DNA from: Chitinophagaceae bacterium DXS
GTDB lineage: Bacteria > Bacteroidota > Bacteroidia > Chitinophagales > Chitinophagaceae
DNA: 64,000 nucleotides
Reading direction: 5' to 3'
Assembly (NCBI GenBank): GCA_030345135.1
Contig: CP128386.1
Location: forward strand, 3,806,550-3,870,549
The notes under the pieces are model-generated. The model saw nothing but the letters and a program-made list of their open reading frames with translations. It did not search any database and was not told the origin of the DNA. This document shows, piece after piece, positions 60,826-64,000 of the stretch. The translations under genes were made by a program, and so were the position numbers. How positions within the stretch are numbered: position 1 is the first letter of the stretch; every line of letters starts with the position of its first letter.

Positions 60826-61833
60826 TTAATAAACTTCCTCCACTACAGGTAACTGCCTTGGCACAAATTTCTTCACTTGTTCTGCTATATGCTTAATATG
60901 ATCGGGGGTAGTGCCGCAGCACCCACCAACGATGTTCACAAAACCCTCCTTGGCCCACTCTTCAATAAAATGCGCTGTCTGGTGGGGTTGCTCATCATAC
61001 TCACCCATCGCATTGGGTAAACCCGCGTTGGGGTACGCAGATGTATAGCAGGAAGCAATCTGAGAAAGCTCCTCAATATGCCCGCGCATTTCCTGTGCAC
61101 CCAAAGCACAGTTAAGGCCAATGCTCAGCGGTTTCGCATGCTTAACGGAGATATAGAAAGCCTCGAGCGTTTGACCGCTCAGCGTTCTTCCGCTTGCATC
61201 AGTGATGGTACCACTGATCATTATCGGTAACTCCTTACCGGTTTCTCTAAAATATTTTTTAGCAGCATAAATAGCAGCTTTGGCGTTCAGTGTGTCGAAG
61301 ATCGTTTCGATCAACAATGCATCAACACCGCCATCAGCCAACCCTTTGATCTGTTCATAATAGCCATCAGCAGCTTCGTCAAAAGTTAATCCCCTTGAAC
61401 CCGGGTTATTTACATCCGGTGAAAGGCTCAGCGTTTTGTTCAATGGTCCGATAGCGCCAGCGACAAATCTGGGTCTGCCGTCTTTCTTCACATATTTCTC
61501 TACCGCTTTTCTTGCACACGCAGCAGCGGCTACGTTCAGTTCGTAAGCCAGCGACTGCATGTCATAATCAGCCTGGGCTATGTTGGTGCTGCTGAAAGTA
61601 TTTGTTTCAATGATATCCGCACCGGCTTCAAGGTACTCTTCGTGAATACCGGTAATTATGTCCGGCTGCGTAAGGCAAAGCAGGTCATTATTGCCTTTAA
61701 CATCAGTATGCCAGTCTTTAAACCGCTCGCCACGATAATCGGCTTCCGTTAATTTATGACGCTGGATCATAGTACCCATGGCACCGTCAATAATTAAAAT
61801 ACGCTCCTGCAAACATTCCTGTATTGTCTTCAT
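60826..61833 (-). CDS. Methionine synthase homocysteine-binding part
   Basis: The 335-residue barrel protein matches the N-terminal homocysteine methyltransferase domain of MetH. It has [20 protein letters not shown], then [39 protein letters not shown] and [19 protein letters not shown]. The zinc ligands are supplied by [13 protein letters not shown] and [12 protein letters not shown]. It demethylates methylcobalamin on the separately encoded B12 module to make methionine. It is transcribed first, with the GxxExxY gene and the larger metH gene downstream. Confidence 0.93.
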   Translation of the reverse strand: MKTIQECLQERILIIDGAMGTMIQRHKLTEADYRGERFKDWHTDVKGNNDLLCLTQPDIITGIHEEYLEAGADIIETNTFSSTNIAQADYDMQSLAYELNVAAAACARKAVEKYVKKDGRPRFVAGAIGPLNKTLSLSPDVNNPGSRGLTFDEAADGYYEQIKGLADGGVDALLIETIFDTLNAKAAIYAAKKYFRETGKELPIMISGTITDASGRTLSGQTLEAFYISVKHAKPLSIGLNCALGAQEMRGHIEELSQIASCYTSAYPNAGLPNAMGEYDEQPHQTAHFIEEWAKEGFVNIVGGCCGTTPDHIKHIAEQVKKFVPRQLPVVEEVY

Positions 61834-61855
61834 CCTCTTAAGTTTTAATCCGGCG

Positions 61856-61983
61856 CATATAAATGCAGGGGCATTTATACCGATCCGGTCCGTTCAGGTA
61901 AAAAACTTTTACCGCAACAAATGCGTAATTGAAAATGCTAATAAAACGTGTGGGAAACGAAGTGAGGTTTCTTTGCGTTTATT
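61856..61983 (-). promoter_or_regulatory. Structured 5' leader of the metH locus
   Basis: Three structures lie ahead of the homocysteine-domain gene, given on the plus strand. TATAAATGC/GCATTTATA (61858-61879) is a perfect 9-bp stem, and GGTAAAA/TTTTACC (61897-61913) is a perfect 7-bp stem. A nested pair (AATAAAACG with CGTTTATT outside, GAAAC/GTTTC inside) lies at 61940-61983. I do not recognise a known SAM or cobalamin riboswitch core. Confidence 0.4.
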
Positions 61984-62090
61984 AGTTCAATTTTTTTTAG
62001 CAGGCCGAACAATAAACAAATCCGCCTGAGTATGCAAAAATAAATGAAATGTATTAGAATCCGAAAATTTAAGGTTTTTCACGTGGTGAA

Positions 62091-62810
62091 GGGTTTCACG
62101 CAGCGTGCGCGGAGAAGCAACGGCGCGGCGGATAATGCTGCGTCTTTGCCCCGTTGCGCCCGCTGCGAGAAAGTGAATGTTTCACGCAGCGAACGCGGAG
62201 AAGCAGCGGCGCGGCGGATAGGGTTGTAGCTCAGTTTTGTTTTCAGCGAGAAATTTTGGGAAATCCAGTATTTCGCTGCGTCTCTGCCCCGTTGCGCCCG
62301 CTGCGAGAAATGAAATTGTTTCACGCAGCGAACGCGGAGAAGCAGCGGCGCGGCGGAAGGTGCATCTTTAGCTCAGCTTTGCTTTTGGCGACAAATCTTG
62401 GGCTGCAATATGTCGCTGCGTCTTTGCCCCGTTGCGCCCGCTGCGAGAAAAGGAAATGTTTCACGCAGCGAACGCGGAGAAGCAGCGGCGCGGCGGAAGG
62501 TGCATCTTTAGCTCAGCTTTGCTTTTGGCGATAAATCTTGGGCTGCAATATGTCGCTGCGTCTTTGCCCCGTTGCGCCCGTTGCGAGAGAAAGAAATGTT
62601 TCACGCAGCGAACGCGGAGAAGCAACGGCGCGACGCGGCAGTTCGCTGCGCCGCCTTTTCGTTGCGACCGCTGCGAGAAAGAAATGTTTCACGCAGCGAA
62701 CGCGGAGTAGCAGCGGCGCGGCGGACATCGCTGCGTCTCTGCCCCGTTGCGCCCGCTGCGAGAAATAGCTGTTCAAATGCGCCCATTGCGAGAAAAGAAA
62801 GCTCTTTTAA
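62091..62810. repeat. GC-rich tandem array of alternating inverted units
   Basis: Unit A (TTTCACGCAGCGAACGCGGA, then GAAGCAGCGGCGCGGCGGA) starts at 62094, 62180, 62319, 62459, 62599 and 62687. Between the A units lies unit B (CGCTGCGTCTTTGCCCCGTT, then GCGCCCGCTGCGAGAAA), which resembles A reversed. Spacings are 86, 139, 140, 140 and 88 bp. The long ones add a shared 53-bp insert containing TTTAGCTCAGCTTTGCTTTT. The array is far richer in G and C than its surroundings. All six frames stay open across parts of it only because of the repeats. Confidence 0.88.
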
Positions 62811-62841
62811 AGAGATTTTGCCGTACGTTTGACCCCAATTT

Positions 62842-63834
62842 ATGCAATTAAGCCGCCGAAATAAGATCATTCTCAATTATATAATAGGCCCATTGCTTTT
62901 TGTTGGATTATCATTTTCCATCTATCAAAAAGTCAGAAATCAAACAAATCTTCATGGTTCATGGCAACTCATGAAAGATTCTTACAAGGGTCCGCATGGC
63001 TGGTATTTGTTTGCTGTTGGCGTCTTTAGCATCGTAAACTGGGGAATTGAAGCCCGTAAATGGCAGGTTTTAGTGAGGCATGTGCAAAAAGTCGGCTTCT
63101 TTACGGCATTCAAGGCGGTGTTGTCCGGGTTATCCTTCTCTCTTTTTATACCCAACCGTGTAGGGGAATATGTAGGAAGGATTGTTTACATGGAAGAAGG
63201 AAATCGTTTAAGATCTATTTCCCTTACCATTGTCGGTAGCATGAGCCAGGTAATTATTACCCTTGTTGCCGGTATTGCCGGATTGTTCTACCTGCGTTAC
63301 AATATTCTTACCCCTGGTCATCCCCTGCAGGGATTATCGACACTTTGGCTAAATGGATTAATTTACATAATAATAATAGGCACGATACTTATGATTATTG
63401 CATATTACAGGGTGTCGTGGATAGCAGCCATTGTGGAAAAACTACCTTTTGTTTCGAAATATAAATACCTGATTGATAAGGTAGAAGAGTTTCACTGGAA
63501 AGAATTAACAAGAATTTTGGTGCTGTCAACCGCAAGGTATATTGTCTTTATCGTTCAGTACCTGCTTATGTTCCGGGTGTTTGATGTATATGTAAGTGTG
63601 GCAGACGGCGCAAATATGGTATGCGTATTGTTTTTAGTATTGGCAATCCTTCCAACAATTCCAATGGCAGAGTTGGGCGTTAGGGGCGAAGTGAGTACAC
63701 AGTTGTTTGGATTACTTAGCGCGAATACGATCGGCATTTTATACGCCGCTGCGGGTATATGGCTTATAAACCTTATTATACCCGCATTGGCAGGAAGTTT
63801 GTTCATTTTGACAGTAAAATTATTTAGAAAATAG
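62842..63834 (+). CDS. Lysylphosphatidylglycerol-synthase-type transmembrane protein
   Basis: The 330-residue protein has about eight membrane helices and no soluble domain. It fits the UPF0104/LPG_synthase_TM family: NWGIEARKWQVLVRHVQKVG, FKAVLSGLSFSLFIPNRVGE, RIVYMEEGNRLRSISLTIVG, and LAILPTIPMAELGVRGEVST, the last two being typical of the flippase-like fold. The C-terminal lysyl-transferase domain of true MprF is absent, so the substrate may be another lipid. It starts just after the tandem array and is followed 1 bp later by a DUF3108 gene, so they may form an operon. Confidence 0.86.
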   Translation: MQLSRRNKIILNYIIGPLLFVGLSFSIYQKVRNQTNLHGSWQLMKDSYKGPHGWYLFAVGVFSIVNWGIEARKWQVLVRHVQKVGFFTAFKAVLSGLSFSLFIPNRVGEYVGRIVYMEEGNRLRSISLTIVGSMSQVIITLVAGIAGLFYLRYNILTPGHPLQGLSTLWLNGLIYIIIIGTILMIIAYYRVSWIAAIVEKLPFVSKYKYLIDKVEEFHWKELTRILVLSTARYIVFIVQYLLMFRVFDVYVSVADGANMVCVLFLVLAILPTIPMAELGVRGEVSTQLFGLLSANTIGILYAAAGIWLINLIIPALAGSLFILTVKLFRK

Positions 63835-63835
63835 C

Positions 63836-64000
63836 GTGAAGAAATTAATTGCAATCATCTGTGGACTTATTAGTTCTATTTCGTTAACTGCGGGAGATGA
63901 TTTCTGCGGTATCCGTAACACTGCTTTTCAGTCTGGCGAACAATTAACCTACAATGTATTTTACTCTGTTGTGGGCATTTATGTAAATGCAGGAACCGCA
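63836..64000 (+). CDS. DUF3108-type protein, 5' part only
   Basis: A frame opens with GTG one base after the previous stop codon and runs 55 codons off the end of the window. It encodes a signal-peptide-like start (KKLIAIICGLISSISLTAG), then FQSGEQLTYNVFYSVVGIY and VNAGTA. The pattern of F.SGE.L.Y.V.Y...V.AGTA is typical of the DUF3108 family. A secreted or envelope protein is expected, with function unknown. Confidence 0.7.
   Translation, partial: MKKLIAIICGLISSISLTAGDDFCGIRNTAFQSGEQLTYNVFYSVVGIYVNAGTA

Noticed and set aside
61834-62040. SAM-I, SAM-II or cobalamin riboswitch
   Set aside because: The conserved core strings I know for these classes are not seen on the minus strand. Only unclassified stems were found.
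62091-62810. CRISPR array
   Set aside because: Units are 40 bp or more, alternate in orientation, and the sequences between them are also repeated, not unique spacers. No cas genes are present.
62044-62829. Overlapping long open frames in all directions across the GC-rich array
   Set aside because: The translations are repeats of the same short peptides (for example LPRCARCEK) produced by the array units. They lack start signals and family matches.

Overview
The window is a stretch of a Bacteroidota chromosome, most likely a soil or freshwater member of the Chitinophagaceae or a close relative. This is inferred from a SusC/SusD pair, secreted proteins ending in type IX secretion (T9SS) sorting domains, a BlaI regulator paired with an M56 peptidase that carries a TonB-receptor-plug-like tail, promoters of the TAnnTTTG type, and many inverted repeats between genes. 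No rRNA, tRNA, CRISPR array, prophage or recognisable transposase was seen. Most of the genes are core housekeeping genes.

Layout. 0-13 kb: mtgA, a PLP aminotransferase, a coiled-coil membrane protein of unknown role, a PolB-type 3'-5' exonuclease, a CPBP protease, dusB, a ClC chloride transporter, an aldose-epimerase-like protein, pdxA and gcvT. 13-26 kb: an SRPBCC protein, an RlpA lipoprotein, a glycosyltransferase, ftsE, the BlaI/M56 pair, two very large T9SS-exported esterase-PKD proteins (12 and 6 PKD-like repeats), and purM. 27-36 kb: a susC-susD operon, ribF, holA and an acyl-CoA ligase. 37-47 kb: a two-component system followed by a heavy-metal RND efflux operon (TolC, adaptor, MgtE, DUF190, CzcA/CusA-like pump). 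47-56 kb: a DtxR/MntR-type repressor divergent from a TonB receptor, then ftsX, leuS, an NlpE-like lipoprotein and a SMUG2-like glycosylase. 56-64 kb: an AHSA1-type protein, thioredoxin, a two-gene methionine synthase with a GxxExxY gene between its halves, a GC-rich tandem array, an LPG-synthase-type membrane protein, and the start of a DUF3108 gene.

How the genes work together. The best-supported local systems concern metals. Four TCTAA elements exactly 11 bp apart end at the -33 position of the efflux-operon promoter, as expected for activation by the OmpR-type regulator encoded just upstream. A DtxR-box-like palindrome lies in the spacer of the TonB-receptor promoter next to the dtxR-family gene. 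The efflux operon also contains a magnesium channel and a small PII-like protein. A second circuit is blaI-M56, where two identical-arm palindromes cover the promoter.

Repeats are the other theme. Nearly every longer intergenic stretch holds an inverted-repeat family, often overlapping the 3' ends of genes and in two cases supplying their last codons. The most striking are the 62.1-62.8 kb array of alternating inverted units (spacing about 87 or 140 bp) and the GxxExxY gene flanked by imperfect inverted repeats inside the metH locus.
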